DNA of 37,883 bases from Gammaproteobacteria bacterium (GCA_003134045.1 PLAH01000104.1:423-38305), one strand, 5' to 3'; counted from the first letter of the stretch, positions 18,626 through 32,280 are shown. Notes: generated by a model from the sequence alone, not told the origin. A program made the numbers and translations.

Positions 18626-21274
18626 ATGTTCCGCGGCGCGGCCATGGCCGCCCGCCCTCCGACAGGCGCGCGTAAATCCGTGTTTGAAAAAAGCGAAGCT
18701 TGGGTCGTCCTGAAGTTCGGCGGCACCAGCGTCTCCTCTGCTGCCAACTGGCACAACATCGCGGGCGTGGTTCGCGAACGCATGGCCGCGAGACTGCGTC
18801 CGGTGATCGTTCACTCCGCGCTGTCCGGCATCACCGATCGCCTCGAATCCCTGTTGTCCGCCGCCATGACGGGAACGCATTCGGCGGTTCTCGAACAAAT
18901 CGACGGCCGGCATCGCGAACTCGCGCAGTCGTTGGACATTACGCCGAGCGCGCGCTACGGCAGTTTCATCGACGACTTGCGGCGCATGGCCAATGCGATC
19001 GTGGAAACCCGGGAGCTCAGCGACCGTGTCCGCGCCCGCGTGATGGCCATGGGTGAATTGCTTGCCACCGCGCTGGGTCACACCTTTCTGAACGCGCAGG
19101 GCATTCCCACCGAGTGGATCGACGCGCGCCAGGTGCTGCGCGCCGAGCGGCGTCATGGCGGCAACGACAAGGCCGGCGTTCTGTCGGCCACCTGCGATTT
19201 TGCCCCGGACGTCCCGCTGCAGGCGGCATGGCGCGCGCTCGATCGAGTCGTCATCACCCAGGGCTTCATCGCGGCCAACGACGAGGGGGATACGGTTCTG
19301 TTGGGTCGCGGCGGGTCCGACACCTCCGGCTCGTATTTCGCGGCCAAGCTGGCCGCCGTCCGGCTCGAGATATGGACCGACGTGCCGGGCCTGTTCAGCG
19401 CCAACCCGCGGCTGGTGCCGACGGCGCGGCTGCTGCGCGCACTTCACTACGACGAAGCGCAGGAGATCGCGAGCAACGGCGCGAAGATTCTGCATCCGCG
19501 CTGCGTCCTTCCCGTCCGGCAGTACAAAATCCCGCTGCATGTGTATGCCACCCAGGCTCCGGGTTTGGAAGGCACCATCGTCTCGGCAAACGTCGCCGAC
19601 AGCGCGGCCCAGGTCAAGGCGATTGCCATCAAGAAAGGCATCACGCTCATCTCGATGGAAAGCCCCGGCATGTGGCATCAGGTGGGGTTTCTCGCGGATG
19701 CCTTCCAGGTCTTCAAGAACCAGGGCCTGTCCGTCGATTTGGTGTCGACCTCCGAGACCAATGTCACGGTATCGCTCGATCCGGCCGCCAATACGCTGGA
19801 CCCCGCGGCGCTTTCGCGCCTGACGGCGCGTCTGGGCGAGTTGTGCCGCGTCGAGATTCTCGGGCCCTGTGCATCGTTGAGCCTGCTGGGCCACAATATC
19901 CGCGGCATCCTGCACGAGCTGGGCGCGGCCTTCGAGCTGTTCCAAGACCACAAGATCTACCTGGTGACGCAGGCGGCCAACGACCTCAATTTCACGTTCG
20001 TGATCGATGAAGCGCAGGGCGATCGCCTGGTGCATCAGCTGCACGAGCGCCTGATCCAGAGCATCGGCTCCGACAAGGTCTTGGGCCCCACCTGGCAGCA
20101 GTTGTTCGCGGCCAAGGAACGCACGGCGGCCGCGCTCGAGTGGTGGGAGCAGCCGGAAAAGCGCCGCCGCTTGTGCGACATCGCGCAGCGCGAGTCGGCG
20201 GCGTTCGTGTACGACGCAGCGACCTTGGACGCGTCGATCGCGGCGGTCAAGCGTGTCGCGTCGGTGGATCGCTGGGCCTATGCCATGAAGGCCAACTGGC
20301 ATCCGGATATCCTGCGCCGCGTGTATGCGGCAGGATTGACGTTGGAATGCGTTTCGCGCGGCGAGCTCGAGCATGCCTTCGCCTGCGTGCCCGGCCTCGA
20401 GCCTGACCGCGTGCTGTTCACGCCGAACTTTGCGCCGCGCAGCGAGTACGAATTCGGTCTCGAGAGGGGTGTTCTCGTGACCTTGGACAATTTGTATCCG
20501 CTCAAAATGTGGCCCGAACTATTTCGCGGCAGGGACATTTTCCTGCGCATCGATCCGGGGTTCGGACGCGGCCATCACCACCACGTGCGTACGGCGGGGA
20601 TCCATTCGAAGTTCGGCGTGCCCATCGCCGAGGCCGATGAACTGGTGGCCCTGGTCGAACACGCCGGTGCGCGGGTGACGGGCTTGCACGCGCACACCGG
20701 CAGCGGCATTTTCAACGTGGCGAATTGGACCGAGACCGGCGCGCTGCTCGCCGGCTTGGCCGAACGCTTCCCGCACGTTCGTGTGGTCGACTTGGGCGGC
20801 GGCATCGGCGTACCCGAACAGACGGGACAGGCCGGAATCGATCTGTCCGCCCTCGATGCAGGAGTTGCCGATCTCAAGAAGAGGTTCCCGCAACTCGAGT
20901 TCTGGATGGAACCCGGCCGATTCCTGGTGGCGCGGGCGGGCGTGCTCGTGGCGCTGGTGACGCAGTTGAAGGGGAAGGGCGAGGTGCGCTACGTCGGCGT
21001 CGCCACCGGTATGAATTCGCTCATCCGGCCGGCGCTGTACGGCGCCCATCACGACATCCGCAATTTGACGCGGCTCGAGGAACCGTCGAGTCAACGAGTC
21101 AACGTCGTGGGCCCGATTTGCGAAACCGCCGATCAGTTCGGCGCCGACCGCTGGCTGCCGCCGACGCAAGAGGGCGACGTGCTGTTGATCGCCACGTGCG
21201 GCGCGTATGGCTACGCCATGGCGTCGAATTACAATCTGCGGCCGCCCGCACTCGAGTTTATGATCGAATCATGA
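18626..21274 (+). CDS. lysAC: Bifunctional aspartate kinase / diaminopimelate decarboxylase
   Basis: This 882-residue fusion joins the first and last enzymes of lysine synthesis. The N-terminal aspartokinase starts [16 protein letters not shown] (about 27-42). It has [16 protein letters not shown] and [11 protein letters not shown], then an ACT regulatory region ([28 protein letters not shown]). The C-terminal half, from about 500, is a fold-type III PLP decarboxylase. Lys555 in AMKAN should bind [12 protein letters not shown] holds its phosphate, and [14 protein letters not shown] closes the active site. The same fusion is known from Xanthomonadales. ATG 18626 is the first start; ATG 18644 is also possible. 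The asd start overlaps its stop by four bases. Confidence 0.95.
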   Translation: MFRGAAMAARPPTGARKSVFEKSEAWVVLKFGGTSVSSAANWHNIAGVVRERMAARLRPVIVHSALSGITDRLESLLSAAMTGTHSAVLEQIDGRHRELAQSLDITPSARYGSFIDDLRRMANAIVETRELSDRVRARVMAMGELLATALGHTFLNAQGIPTEWIDARQVLRAERRHGGNDKAGVLSATCDFAPDVPLQAAWRALDRVVITQGFIAANDEGDTVLLGRGGSDTSGSYFAAKLAAVRLEIWTDVPGLFSANPRLVPTARLLRALHYDEAQEIASNGAKILHPRCVLPVRQYKIPLHVYATQAPGLEGTIVSANVADSAAQVKAIAIKKGITLISMESPGMWHQVGFLADAFQVFKNQGLSVDLVSTSETNVTVSLDPAANTLDPAALSRLTARLGELCRVEILGPCASLSLLGHNIRGILHELGAAFELFQDHKIYLVTQAANDLNFTFVIDEAQGDRLVHQLHERLIQSIGSDKVLGPTWQQLFAAKERTAAALEWWEQPEKRRRLCDIAQRESAAFVYDAATLDASIAAVKRVASVDRWAYAMKANWHPDILRRVYAAGLTLECVSRGELEHAFACVPGLEPDRVLFTPNFAPRSEYEFGLERGVLVTLDNLYPLKMWPELFRGRDIFLRIDPGFGRGHHHHVRTAGIHSKFGVPIAEADELVALVEHAGARVTGLHAHTGSGIFNVANWTETGALLAGLAERFPHVRVVDLGGGIGVPEQTGQAGIDLSALDAGVADLKKRFPQLEFWMEPGRFLVARAGVLVALVTQLKGKGEVRYVGVATGMNSLIRPALYGAHHDIRNLTRLEEPSSQRVNVVGPICETADQFGADRWLPPTQEGDVLLIATCGAYGYAMASNYNLRPPALEFMIES

Positions 21275-22375
21275 CGAACATCGGCATCATTGGTTGGCGA
21301 GGGATGGTGGGCTCTGTGCTGCTCGAGCGCATGCGCGCGGAGCGGGATTTCGAGCTGGTTACGCCCACGTTCTTCAGCACCTCCCAGGCCGGCGGTGCGC
21401 CGCCCGACATCGGGCGAGCGTCGGCGGGCAGCGCGGCGGTGGGTCCCGTCCAAGATGCGAACGACATCGCCGCGCTCGCCCGCTTGCCCATGCTCATCAG
21501 CACGCAGGGCGGCGATTACACCGCGGCCGTGCATTCGCGGCTGCGCGCCGCCGGCTGGACCGGGTATTGGATCGATGCAGCCTCGACGCTGCGCATGGAA
21601 ACGAATTCCGTCATCGTGCTCGACCCCGTGAACCTTGCGGTGATGCAGGCGGCGCGGCAGCGGGGCATCAAGGATTTCATCGGCGGCAATTGCACGGTAT
21701 CGCTGATGTTGATGGCGGTGGGCGGCTTGCTGCGCGCGGGGCTGGTCGAGTGGATTTCAGCCATGACCTATCAATCGGCGTCCGGGGCCGGCGCGCAGAA
21801 CATGCGCGAGCTGTTGGAACAGATGGGCGCCTTGTATCGGTCCGCATCGCCCTTGCTGAGCGACCCGTCGGCCACCATCCTGGATATCGATCGGGCGGTG
21901 AACGACGCCTTGACCGGCGCCGCCTTTCCGACGGCGCAATTTGGCGTGCCGCTCGCGGCGAGCCTCATCCCGTGGATCGACAAGGATTTGGGCAACGGCC
22001 AGAGCCGCGAGGAATGGAAGGCCGGCGTGGAATCGAACAAGATCATGGGAACGGAAGCCCACCCGGTGCCGGTGGAAGGCGTCTGCGTGCGCGTGAGCGC
22101 GATGCGCTGCCACTCGCAGGCACTCACCATCAAGTTGAAGCGCGATCTACCGCTGGCCGATATCGAATCGACCATCGCGGGCGCCAATCCTTGGGTGCGG
22201 GTGATCCCGAATGACCGCGACAGCTCGATGCGCCGGCTGTCACCGGCCGCGGTCAGCGGCCAGCTGACCGTGCCCATCGGGCGCCTGCGCAAACTCGCCA
22301 TGGGCGGCGAGTATCTGTCGGCGTTCACCGTGGGCGACCAACTCCTCTGGGGCGCCGCCGAACCCCTGCGCAGGA

Positions 22376-22404
<29 letters not shown>
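21271..22404 (+). CDS. asd: Aspartate-semialdehyde dehydrogenase
   Basis: The 377-residue enzyme reduces aspartyl phosphate to aspartate semialdehyde with NADPH, the branch point to lysine, methionine and threonine. [14 protein letters not shown] is the NADP-binding start. Catalytic Cys141 lies in [12 protein letters not shown], and the [12 protein letters not shown] segment holds the active-site His. Length fits the gammaproteobacterial long type. ATG 21271 overlaps the lysAC stop (ATGA), so it receives the product of the preceding kinase in a coupled operon. The end overlaps the convergent glgP by 29 bp. Confidence 0.95.
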
Positions 22405-24910
<2,506 letters not shown>

Positions 24911-24915
24911 GACGA

Positions 24916-25617
24916 TTACGGGGCCCACACCACGTCGACGGCCGTGCGTTCCTGACGCAGGATCGTGCGGATGGGCATTTCTTCGACCGCGCCGGGCTGG
25001 CCGGCGGCGGCATAGACTTGCCACTTCGATTCGCCCGCGAGCAGCAGTACGATGCGGCGCGAATCGAGCAGCGCGGAGAGATTGAGGCTGAGGCGTGCGT
25101 GCGGTGCGGTCGGCGACCACATGCCGATACAGCCGGCGGCGGCGGCCGGATTGATGGCGCGGGCGAGGTTGGGCGATTTGGGGAACAACGACGCGGTGTG
25201 GCCATCGTCGCCCATGCCGAGAATCACCATGTCGAACGGGCGCGGCACGCGCGCGAAGGTTTCCCACGCCGACACGGCGCCGAGATCCGGGGTGGGGGCG
25301 GCATTCTTGAGGCCGGAGAAGCGGGCGGCGGCGGCGGCGTCCTTCAGCAGGTGATCGCGCACCAGCTTCTCGTTGCTGGCCGGGTCGGACGGATCGACCC
25401 ATCGTTCATCGGCCAATCCCACGCAGACGCGGTTCCAGTCGAGCGCTTCGGTACGCAGGCTTTCGAACAACTTGATGGGAGACTTGCCCCCGGAGACGAT
25501 CAGGCTCGCGCTGCCGCGCGCCTCGATCGCCGCCCGCAACGTCGCGGCAATGCGTGCGGCGAGTTCGCGCGACAACGTGTCGAGGTCGGGATAACGAGTG
25601 ACTGGCGGTTCGGTCAT
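24916..25617 (-). CDS. pgl: 6-Phosphogluconolactonase
   Basis: The 233-residue protein hydrolyses 6-phosphogluconolactone, the product of Zwf, to 6-phosphogluconate. It is the DevB/NagB-like type: LIVSGGKSPIKLFE near the N terminus, VGLADERWVDPSDPASN with the catalytic acid and base region, and ILGMGDDGHTASLFP. Length is typical. It lies 18 bp after zwf and 5 bp before glgP, all on the minus strand. Confidence 0.94.
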   Translation of the reverse strand: MTEPPVTRYPDLDTLSRELAARIAATLRAAIEARGSASLIVSGGKSPIKLFESLRTEALDWNRVCVGLADERWVDPSDPASNEKLVRDHLLKDAAAAARFSGLKNAAPTPDLGAVSAWETFARVPRPFDMVILGMGDDGHTASLFPKSPNLARAINPAAAAGCIGMWSPTAPHARLSLNLSALLDSRRIVLLLAGESKWQVYAAAGQPGAVEEMPIRTILRQERTAVDVVWAP

Positions 25618-25635
25618 GGTCGGTGCTCTTGCGGC

Positions 25636-27096
25636 CTATAGTTCGTCGTGCCAGGAGAATCCATCGCGTCCGATCAGCGAGCTGGCGGCGGCGGGGCCCC
25701 AGCTGCCGGCGATGTAGGCCTTGGGCCTGTCGTCGTATTGCTGCCAGCCGGCGAGAATGGGATCGACCCAGCGCCAGGCCGCGTCGAGTTCGTCGCGGCG
25801 CATGAACAAGGTGAGATTGCCTTTCACCGTGTCCATCAGCAATCGTTCGTAGGCATCGAGACTGCGGGTCTTGAACGTCTCGCCCAGATCGAGCGCCAGA
25901 CTCACGGGCTTCAAACGCATGCCTTCGCCGGGGTTCTTCGCCAGGATGGTCATGGTGATGCTCTCGTCGGGCTGCAATCGGATCACCAGCTCGTTGGCCG
26001 TGTTCGAGGTGGGCGGTTTCTCGAAGATCGGATGGGGCACTTCGTCGAAGGTCACCACCAACTCGGTGAGACGGTCCTGCAGGCGCTTGCCGGTGCGCAA
26101 GTAAAACGGCACCCCGGCCCAGCGCCAGGTGTCGATTTCCACTTTCAACGCCGCATAGGTTTCGGTGGTGCTGTCGGGCGCAATGTCGGCCTCCTGCAGG
26201 TAGCCGGGAACCGGCACTCCGCCCACCGCGCCCGCCTTGTACTGGCCGCGCACTGTCTTCGTGAGCACGTCGCGATCGCGCAAGGGCCGCAGCGCGCGCA
26301 GCACCTTGAGCTTCTCGTCGCGCACCGCATCCGGATCGCTGCTCGCCGGCGGTTCCATCGCCATGATGCACAGCAACTGCAGCAGATGGTTCTGAACCAT
26401 GTCGCGCAGCGCGCCCGTCTTGTCGTAGAAATGTCCGCGCCGTTCGACGCCGAGTTCCTCGGCCACCGTGATCTGGATGTGCTTGACCAGGCCGCGCCGC
26501 CACAGCGGCTCGAACAGCGCGTTGCCGAAGCGCAGCGCCATGAGATTCTGCACGGCTTCCTTGCCCAGATAATGATCGATGCGGTAGATCTGCCGTTCGG
26601 TGAACACGGCGCCGACTTGCTGGTTGATGAGATCGGCGGAAGCGGTGTCGTGACCCAGCGGTTTTTCCAGCACCACCCGCGACAGCGGGGAGACCGCGCC
26701 GGCTTTGGCGAGATTCTCGCAGAACAGCGTGAACAGATTCGACGCCGTGGAAAAGAAGAACACGCGCACGAATTGCTCGCGGCCCTGCAACGCGGCGGCG
26801 AGGGGTTGGTAGTCCGCAGCACAGTCCGCCTCGACCTTGGCGTAGTGCAGCAGGCCGCTGAACGCCTCCCAGAGCGGCGCGTCGAATTCCGTGCCGAGAA
26901 ATCCCTTACAGGCGGTTTCCGCCTGCGCAATGTACTCGCTGCGGGAAAGGCTCGAGCGGGCAATGCCGAAAATGCGCGATTCGGCGGAAACCTGTCCTGC
27001 CGCATAGCGACGATACAGCGCCGGCAACAGCTTGCGCGTGACCAGATCGCCGGTTCCGCCAAAAAGCATCATGTCAAAAGTCGGTAATACAGCCAC
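25636..27096 (-). CDS. zwf: Glucose-6-phosphate 1-dehydrogenase
   Basis: The 486-residue enzyme oxidises glucose 6-phosphate with NADP+ or NAD+. The cofactor loop is [18 protein letters not shown] near residues 11-28, and the active site is [23 protein letters not shown] and the C-terminal SWGPAAA segment complete the family pattern. The GTG at 27096 is chosen because GAGGA stands about nine bases upstream and the product matches E. coli Zwf length. The open frame to 27198 adds no similarity; ATG 27072 is a shorter alternative. It is divergent from edd, with 86 bp between, and its product goes to Pgl and Edd. Confidence 0.95.
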   Translation of the reverse strand: MAVLPTFDMMLFGGTGDLVTRKLLPALYRRYAAGQVSAESRIFGIARSSLSRSEYIAQAETACKGFLGTEFDAPLWEAFSGLLHYAKVEADCAADYQPLAAALQGREQFVRVFFFSTASNLFTLFCENLAKAGAVSPLSRVVLEKPLGHDTASADLINQQVGAVFTERQIYRIDHYLGKEAVQNLMALRFGNALFEPLWRRGLVKHIQITVAEELGVERRGHFYDKTGALRDMVQNHLLQLLCIMAMEPPASSDPDAVRDEKLKVLRALRPLRDRDVLTKTVRGQYKAGAVGGVPVPGYLQEADIAPDSTTETYAALKVEIDTWRWAGVPFYLRTGKRLQDRLTELVVTFDEVPHPIFEKPPTSNTANELVIRLQPDESITMTILAKNPGEGMRLKPVSLALDLGETFKTRSLDAYERLLMDTVKGNLTLFMRRDELDAAWRWVDPILAGWQQYDDRPKAYIAGSWGPAAASSLIGRDGFSWHDEL

Positions 27097-27182
27097 CGGC
27101 GAAATTCCTCGATTTACCAGCCCAAGAGCGTAGCACTTGCGCTCGCGTTCTAGTAAGTCTTCCCGATATGGCACAATGACGT
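27097..27182. promoter_or_regulatory. Divergent zwf/edd intergenic region
   Basis: The 86 bp must hold promoters for both directions. On the minus strand TTACTA and TACGCT 18 bp apart could serve zwf. For edd I see CACAAT (27172-27177) and TTGCGC (27137-27142), badly spaced. No HexR-type palindrome is obvious to me. Confidence 0.3.
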
Positions 27183-29009
27183 ATGTCGAAGATCTCACAA
27201 AATGTTCATGAGCGGCTGCGCGCCGTCACGGAGCGAATCCGCGAGCGCAGCCAGGATCGCGCCGAGTATCTGCGGCGCATGGACATGGCCCAGCAACGCG
27301 GCTCGGCGCGAGCCGGTCTGTCTTGCACCAATCTCGCTCATGGTTTCGCCGCGTCCGATGCACCGGACAAGGACGCGCTGAAGCGCATGCGCTGGCCCAA
27401 CGTCGCCATCGTGTCGGCATATAACGACATGTTGTCGGCGCATCAGCCGCTCGAGAAATATCCGGCGCTCATCAAGCACGCGGCCCGGGAAGCGGGCGCG
27501 ATCGCGCAATTCGCGGGCGGTGTGCCCGCCATGTGCGACGGCGTGACACAGGGGCAGCCGGGCATGGAACTCTCCTTGTTCAGCCGCGACGTGATCGCCA
27601 TGGCCACGGGCGTCGCGCTGGCGCACAACATGTTCGATTCCGCCCTGTGTCTGGGCGTCTGCGACAAGATCGTTCCCGGTTTGTTGATGGGCGCCCTCGC
27701 GTTCGGCCATTTGCCGGTGATCTTCGTGCCGGGAGGGCCGATGCCTTCGGGCGTTCCCAACAAGGAGAAGGCGCGCATCCGGCAGCTCTATGCCGAGGGC
27801 AAGGTGGGCCGCGACGCGCTGCTCGAATCCGAGGCCGGCAGCTACCATTCCGCGGGCACTTGCACGTTCTACGGCACGGCCAACAGCAATCAGATGCTGA
27901 TGGAAGTGATGGGCCTGCACATTCCCGGCTCGGCGTTCGTGCCGCCGAACACGCCGCTGCGCGATGCGCTGACGGCGGCGGCCGCGCAACGTGCGGCGCG
28001 CATCACGGCGTTGGGCAGCGAGTATCTGCCGCTGGCGCGCATGGTCGACGAGGCCGCGATCGTGAACGCCATCGTCGGATTGCTCGCCACGGGAGGTTCC
28101 ACCAATCACACGCTGCACCTGGTGGCCATGGCGCGCTGCGCCGGCATCGCCATCACGTGGGACGACTTCAGCGATCTATCGACGGTGGTGCCGCTGCTCA
28201 CGCGCATCTATCCGAACGGCAGCGCCGATGTGAATCGATTCCAAATGGCCGGCGGCATGGCGTTCCTGATCCGCGAACTGCTGGATGCCGGTCTGTTGCA
28301 CGATGCGGTCAACACCGTGATGGGCCGCGGACTGCGTGCCTACGCGGCCGAGCCGTGGCTCGACGCGGGCGCTCTGGCGTGGCGTCCGGCGCCGGCCGCC
28401 AGCGGCGACCTCGACGTGTTGCGCCCGGCGAGCAATCCGTTCAGTCATCACGGCGGACTGCGGCTGTTGACCGGCAACCTCGGCCGCGCCGTCATCAAGA
28501 CATCGGCCATGAAGGCCGAACACCACGTGGTCGAGGCGCCCGCCGTGGTATTCGACGATCAAGAGGCCGTGATCGCAGCCTTCAAGGCCGGCGCTCTGTC
28601 GCGGGACTGCGTCGTGGTGGTGCGGTTCCAGGGTCCGCGTGCCAATGGCATGCCGGAATTGCATCAATTGACGCCATCCTTGGGGTCGTTGCAGAGCAGG
28701 GGATTTCACGTCGCGCTGGTCACCGATGGCCGCATGTCGGGCGCCTCCGGCAGCGTGCCGGCCGCGATCCATGTGAGCCCCGAGGTCGTCAGCGGCGGAC
28801 CCTTGGGGAGGGTGCGCGACGGCGACATCCTGCGTCTGGATTGCCACACCGGCGTGCTCGAGGCGCGCGTGCCCGACGTGCTCTGGCAGCAGCGGCAAAT
28901 TCCGACGCTGGATGCGGCCAAGAACGAGTTCGGCTCGGGCCGCGAGCTCTTTGCCAGTCTGCGCCGCGTGGCCGGCGATGCCGAGGCCGGCGCCATTTCC
29001 TTGATGTGA
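27183..29009 (+). CDS. edd: 6-Phosphogluconate dehydratase (Entner-Doudoroff)
   Basis: The 608-residue IlvD/Edd-family enzyme dehydrates 6-phosphogluconate to 2-keto-3-deoxy-6-phosphogluconate. Iron-sulfur cluster cysteines are in [19 protein letters not shown] and [25 protein letters not shown]-type chemistry appears as [16 protein letters not shown] near the C terminus. ATG 27183 is 86 bp from the divergent zwf. eda follows 25 bp later. Confidence 0.97.
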   Translation: MSKISQNVHERLRAVTERIRERSQDRAEYLRRMDMAQQRGSARAGLSCTNLAHGFAASDAPDKDALKRMRWPNVAIVSAYNDMLSAHQPLEKYPALIKHAAREAGAIAQFAGGVPAMCDGVTQGQPGMELSLFSRDVIAMATGVALAHNMFDSALCLGVCDKIVPGLLMGALAFGHLPVIFVPGGPMPSGVPNKEKARIRQLYAEGKVGRDALLESEAGSYHSAGTCTFYGTANSNQMLMEVMGLHIPGSAFVPPNTPLRDALTAAAAQRAARITALGSEYLPLARMVDEAAIVNAIVGLLATGGSTNHTLHLVAMARCAGIAITWDDFSDLSTVVPLLTRIYPNGSADVNRFQMAGGMAFLIRELLDAGLLHDAVNTVMGRGLRAYAAEPWLDAGALAWRPAPAASGDLDVLRPASNPFSHHGGLRLLTGNLGRAVIKTSAMKAEHHVVEAPAVVFDDQEAVIAAFKAGALSRDCVVVVRFQGPRANGMPELHQLTPSLGSLQSRGFHVALVTDGRMSGASGSVPAAIHVSPEVVSGGPLGRVRDGDILRLDCHTGVLEARVPDVLWQQRQIPTLDAAKNEFGSGRELFASLRRVAGDAEAGAISLM

Positions 29010-29034
29010 GGCCACCGGGCCGAAGGATCCTCGA

Positions 29035-29694
29035 GTGAATATCCGTGAAATCGTTGGCTTTGCCCCGGTCATTCCGGTTCTGACCATCACCGAACTCGAG
29101 CATGCGGTGCCGCTGGCGCGCGCCTTGTCGGCGGGAGGACTCAGGGTCCTGGAAATCACCTTGCGCACGCCGGTGGCGCTGGCCGCGATCGAGGCCATGC
29201 GCAAAGCGGTACCGGACGCCATCATCGGCGTGGGTACTCTCACCCGGGCGGTGGACTTTGCGGCGGCCGATCGGGTGGGTGCGCAGTTCGGCGTGACGCC
29301 GGGGTTGACGCCCGAACTCGCTGCGGCCGCGCGCGGCGCGCGCTTTCCGCTGCTCCCCGGCGTGATGACGCCCACCGAATTGATCGCGGCACGCAATGCC
29401 GGCTTCAACGTGCTGAAGCTGTTTCCCGCACAGCAAGCGGGCGGTATCGGGATGCTGCAGGCATTGGGGGCGCCGTTTCCGGATGTCCTGTTCTGTCCCA
29501 CGGGGGGGATCTCGCGCGACACCGCGCCGGACTATCTGGCACTGCCCAACGTGGTGTGCGTCGGCGGCTCCTGGGTGGCGCCGCGCTCGTTGCTGCTGGC
29601 GGGCGACTGGGCGGGAATCGAAGCGCTGGCGCGCGACGCCGCCAGCCTGAAGAAGCCCACCGCACCGTCGGTGACCGACCCAGCTCGCGCCTAG
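29035..29694 (+). CDS. eda: KDPG/KHG aldolase
   Basis: The 219-residue class I aldolase splits KDPG to pyruvate and glyceraldehyde 3-phosphate. Visible are PVIPVLTI, the catalytic Glu in VLEITLRTP, TPGLTPELAAAA and the Schiff-base lysine in NVLKLFPAQ. CPTGGIS and CVGGSWVAP bind the phosphate. The start is GTG 29035, about seven bases after AAGGA. The last 20 residues are a short extension. Confidence 0.96.
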   Translation: MNIREIVGFAPVIPVLTITELEHAVPLARALSAGGLRVLEITLRTPVALAAIEAMRKAVPDAIIGVGTLTRAVDFAAADRVGAQFGVTPGLTPELAAAARGARFPLLPGVMTPTELIAARNAGFNVLKLFPAQQAGGIGMLQALGAPFPDVLFCPTGGISRDTAPDYLALPNVVCVGGSWVAPRSLLLAGDWAGIEALARDAASLKKPTAPSVTDPARA

Positions 29695-29705
29695 CGGCTG
29701 CCGCG

Positions 29706-29954
29706 GTGACCTCCAAAGCCTTCATCGCCTGGTCGGGCTGGTTGGCCGCGCTGCTCATTTTGGGCGCCTACGCCCTGTTGTCGTTCGGCAAGATCCAGGC
29801 GCGCTCGAAGATTTATCAATGGATGAACATCGTGGGCGCGCTGGGGTTCATCATCAATTGCGCATGGAACGGTGCGTGGCCCTCGGTGGCCCTGAACGTG
29901 GTGTGGCTGTTCATAGGCCTTTACGTCGTGAGGCGCAATCGCACGCGGTCGTGA
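29706..29954 (+). CDS. Small three-helix membrane protein, CBU_0592-like
   Basis: From GTG 29706 the product is 82 residues with hydrophobic segments at about 8-26, 39-53 and 58-74 and a basic tail RRNRTRS. The pattern WLAALLILGAYALLSFG, YQWMNIVGALGFIINC, WPSVALNVVWLFIGLY resembles the CBU_0592 domain family of inner-membrane proteins, whose role is unknown. It follows eda by 11 bp and may be cotranscribed. The start codon is uncertain; the frame is open upstream into eda. Confidence 0.68.
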   Translation: MTSKAFIAWSGWLAALLILGAYALLSFGKIQARSKIYQWMNIVGALGFIINCAWNGAWPSVALNVVWLFIGLYVVRRNRTRS

Positions 29955-30017
29955 GGCATCGACGTTCGTGAGGCGCGAGCCATGTTTGGGCCGGGAGCGT
30001 CGACGCCGAGCGGTTCG

Positions 30018-30149
30018 CTACAAATCGATGCGCACCGGTGTTCCCAGCACCGCCGCCTCGTACACTTCCTGCATTGCGAGGTTGTCGAGCGCGATGCAGC
30101 CGCGCGTGCCTGTGACCGGCCCGGTGGGTGCCTCGCCATGAATGGCGTT
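30018..30149 (-). pseudogene. 3' relic of an L,D-transpeptidase (YkuD) gene
   Basis: Directly after the hisIE stop (30150-30152), and in the same frame, 43 codons read NAIHGEAPTGPVTGTRGCIA then LDNLAMQEVYEAAVLGTPVR and IDL, ending in TAG 30018-30020. HG, the T-x-T-R-G-C-I-A-L catalytic cysteine motif and the GTPV-I end are those of the YkuD L,D-transpeptidase catalytic domain, which crosslinks peptidoglycan. The rest of the domain and the export signal are missing, and no start codon is available. I infer a deletion that joined the hisIE 3' end to the transpeptidase 3' end. Confidence 0.75.
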
Positions 30150-30794
30150 TCATCGTGTCGATTCGCGCCGGCGGCTCGCAACATGCCGCGCCTCGAGTTC
30201 CGCGAGCACTTGACCCAGCGAGAGATTCTTGACCTGCAGCAGCAGCAGCGTGTGGTACATCAGATCGGCCGCCTCGCCGATCACTTCGCCGTCCGGCTGC
30301 GCCACCGCGGCCAACGCCAGTTCCAGCCCTTCCTCGCCCACCTTCTGCGCGATGCGACGCGTGCCTTGGGCCAACAGCTTGGCGGTGTAGCTGCCGTCGG
30401 GCCGGGTCGCGATGCGCTCGGCAATGACGTTCTCGAGCACGCTCAAGAACGCGAGCTTCTCGGCGGCGGCCTGCGGCGCAGCCTCACCCCAGCAGGTGCG
30501 CGTCCCGGTGTGGCAGGCAGGCCCGACCGGATCGGCGAGTACCAGCAGCGTGTCGCCGTCGCAGTCGACGGCCACGTCGCGCAGCTCGAGGAAATTGCCC
30601 GAGCTTTCACCCTTGGTCCACAAGCGCTGCTTGCTGCGGCTCCAGAAGGTCACGCGCCGGCTGGCGAGCGTGGCGGCGAGCGCCTCGCGGTTCATGTAGG
30701 CCAGCATCAGCACCGCGCCGCTGCTTGCGTCCTGCACGATGGCCGGCACCAGCCCGTCGCTCTTGGCCCAGTCGATCGCTGCCAGGTCTGTCAT
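30150..30794 (-). CDS. hisIE: Bifunctional phosphoribosyl-AMP cyclohydrolase / phosphoribosyl-ATP pyrophosphatase
   Basis: The 214-residue protein performs steps 2 and 3 of histidine synthesis. The HisI part (about 1-105) has [30 protein letters not shown] and CDGDTLL with metal-binding residues. The HisE part (about 110-205) has [30 protein letters not shown] and [16 protein letters not shown] 30794 overlaps the hisF stop (ATGA). The end RRRESTR is followed by an in-frame transpeptidase relic, so the original C terminus may have been altered. Confidence 0.95.
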   Translation of the reverse strand: MTDLAAIDWAKSDGLVPAIVQDASSGAVLMLAYMNREALAATLASRRVTFWSRSKQRLWTKGESSGNFLELRDVAVDCDGDTLLVLADPVGPACHTGTRTCWGEAAPQAAAEKLAFLSVLENVIAERIATRPDGSYTAKLLAQGTRRIAQKVGEEGLELALAAVAQPDGEVIGEAADLMYHTLLLLQVKNLSLGQVLAELEARHVASRRRESTR

Positions 30795-31558
30795 GGCCGT
30801 ACCTCGACGCCGTCGGCGCGTAATCGTTTCTTGAGATCGGGAATCGCGATCTCGCCCGAGTGGAACACGCTCGCAGCGAGGGCGGCGTCGACGCCCGCCG
30901 TCAGAAACACTTGCGAGAAATGCTGCGGCAATCCGGCGCCGCCGGAGGCCACCAACGGCACTCGGCAGATCTCGCGCACGGCGCGCAGCTGCGCGAGATC
31001 GTAGCCCTGGCGCACGCCGTCGCTCGCCATGCAATTGAGCACGATCTCGCCGGCGCCGCGCCGCTGCGCCTCGATCACCCACTCGAGCGTCCTACGCGAG
31101 GTATCGCGCGTGCGCGCCACGTCGCCGGTGAACTGCTGTACGCGATAGTCATCGCCCAGCGTCTGACTGTCGATGCCCACCACCACGCATTGCGCCCCGA
31201 ACCGCTGGCTCAGCGCGTCGATCAAGTCGGGGTCGGACAGCGCGGGGGAGTTGACGGAGATCTTCTCGGCGCCGGAGGAGAGCACCGCCTCGGCGTCCGC
31301 GACCGACCGAATTCCGCCGGCCACGCAGAAGGGAATGTCGAGGATGCGCGCCACCCGCGTCACCCAGGATCGATCCACGGAGCGATTCTCGGGGCTTGCG
31401 GAAATGTCGTAGAACACCAATTCGTCCGCGCCGGCGTCGCGGTAGCGCGCGGCCAGGTCCAAAATGTCGCCGACCACGCGGTGATCGCGAAAGCGTACGC
31501 CCTTGACCACCTGTCCATCGCGTACATCCAGGCAGGGGATTATGCGTTTGGCAAGAAT
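30791..31558 (-). CDS. hisF: Imidazole glycerol phosphate synthase, cyclase subunit, with an apparent ATT start
   Basis: HisF pairs with HisH to make imidazole glycerol phosphate and AICAR. The barrel is complete: [58 protein letters not shown]. Counting ATT 31556-31558 as residue 1 gives catalytic Asp11 and Asp130, the standard numbering, and a 255-residue length. No ATG, GTG or TTG is in frame near this point; the next (GTG in QVVKG) would remove Asp11. GAGGA lies nine bases before ATT, inside hisA, whose end overlaps hisF by 19 bases. I therefore call ATT as the start, read as ILAKR. Confidence 0.9.
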   Translation of the reverse strand: MLAKRIIPCLDVRDGQVVKGVRFRDHRVVGDILDLAARYRDAGADELVFYDISASPENRSVDRSWVTRVARILDIPFCVAGGIRSVADAEAVLSSGAEKISVNSPALSDPDLIDALSQRFGAQCVVVGIDSQTLGDDYRVQQFTGDVARTRDTSRRTLEWVIEAQRRGAGEIVLNCMASDGVRQGYDLAQLRAVREICRVPLVASGGAGLPQHFSQVFLTAGVDAALAASVFHSGEIAIPDLKKRLRADGVEVRP

Positions 31559-32280
31559 GGCCGCAAATCCTCGAGTGGAATGAGATTTTCGAGCAGCGCC
31601 TTGCCGCTGATGGCGCCCTTGGCGCCGGCCGCGGCCAGCGCGTGCAGATCGTGCGCGTCGCGGATGCCGCCCGAGGCTTGCCACTCGATCTGTGGAAAAC
31701 GTTGCACGGCTTCGGCGTAGAGCTCGACGTTCGGTCCGGACAATGCGCCGTCGCGGCCGACATCGGTGCAGAGCACGTGCTCGAGGCCGAACTGCAGGAA
31801 ATTGTCGACCGCGGTCCACAGCGGGATCGCCAGCTGCTCGCGCCAGCCGTGGATGGCGAGGCAGGGCGTACGGGTCGCGTCGAACCGCACGTCGAACGCG
31901 AGCACGATGCGCGCCGCGCCGAACTCGCGCAGCCAGGTCCGCACTTGCTCGGCCTGAGTCACCGCCGCGCTGCCGATCACGACGCGGGCGACGCCGCGCC
32001 CCAACATTTGCGCCACCGCGGCGGTATCGCGCAGGCCGCCGCCCACCTGCAGATCGATGCCGCCGTGGGCCGCCGCCAGTTCGCCGATGATGTCGAGGTT
32101 GCCGCCCGCGCCGTCACGGGCGCCGTCCAAGTCGACCACGTGCAGCCATTCGGCGCCATAGCTGCGATAGCGCACGAGCAGTTCCCGGGGATCGGCGTCG
32201 TAGCGGGTTTCCGCCGCGAAATCGCCGTGCAACAGGCGCACGCAGCGGCCGTCCTTCAAGTCGATGGCGGGTATGAGCAT
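31540..32280 (-). CDS. hisA: ProFAR isomerase (HisA)
   Basis: The 246-residue barrel enzyme catalyses the Amadori rearrangement of ProFAR to PRFAR. It starts [16 protein letters not shown] with catalytic Asp7. It continues with [31 protein letters not shown] with the second Asp, and ASGGIRD, each at a strand end. ATG 32280 overlaps the hisH stop by one base. Its last 19 bases overlap hisF and contain the hisF ribosome site. Confidence 0.96.
   Translation of the reverse strand: MLIPAIDLKDGRCVRLLHGDFAAETRYDADPRELLVRYRSYGAEWLHVVDLDGARDGAGGNLDIIGELAAAHGGIDLQVGGGLRDTAAVAQMLGRGVARVVIGSAAVTQAEQVRTWLREFGAARIVLAFDVRFDATRTPCLAIHGWREQLAIPLWTAVDNFLQFGLEHVLCTDVGRDGALSGPNVELYAEAVQRFPQIEWQASGGIRDAHDLHALAAAGAKGAISGKALLENLIPLEDLRPFLPNA

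Noticed and set aside
18350-20374. A 674-codon minus-strand frame opposite lysAC
   Set aside because: No recognisable domain; the plus strand encodes a well-supported bifunctional enzyme.
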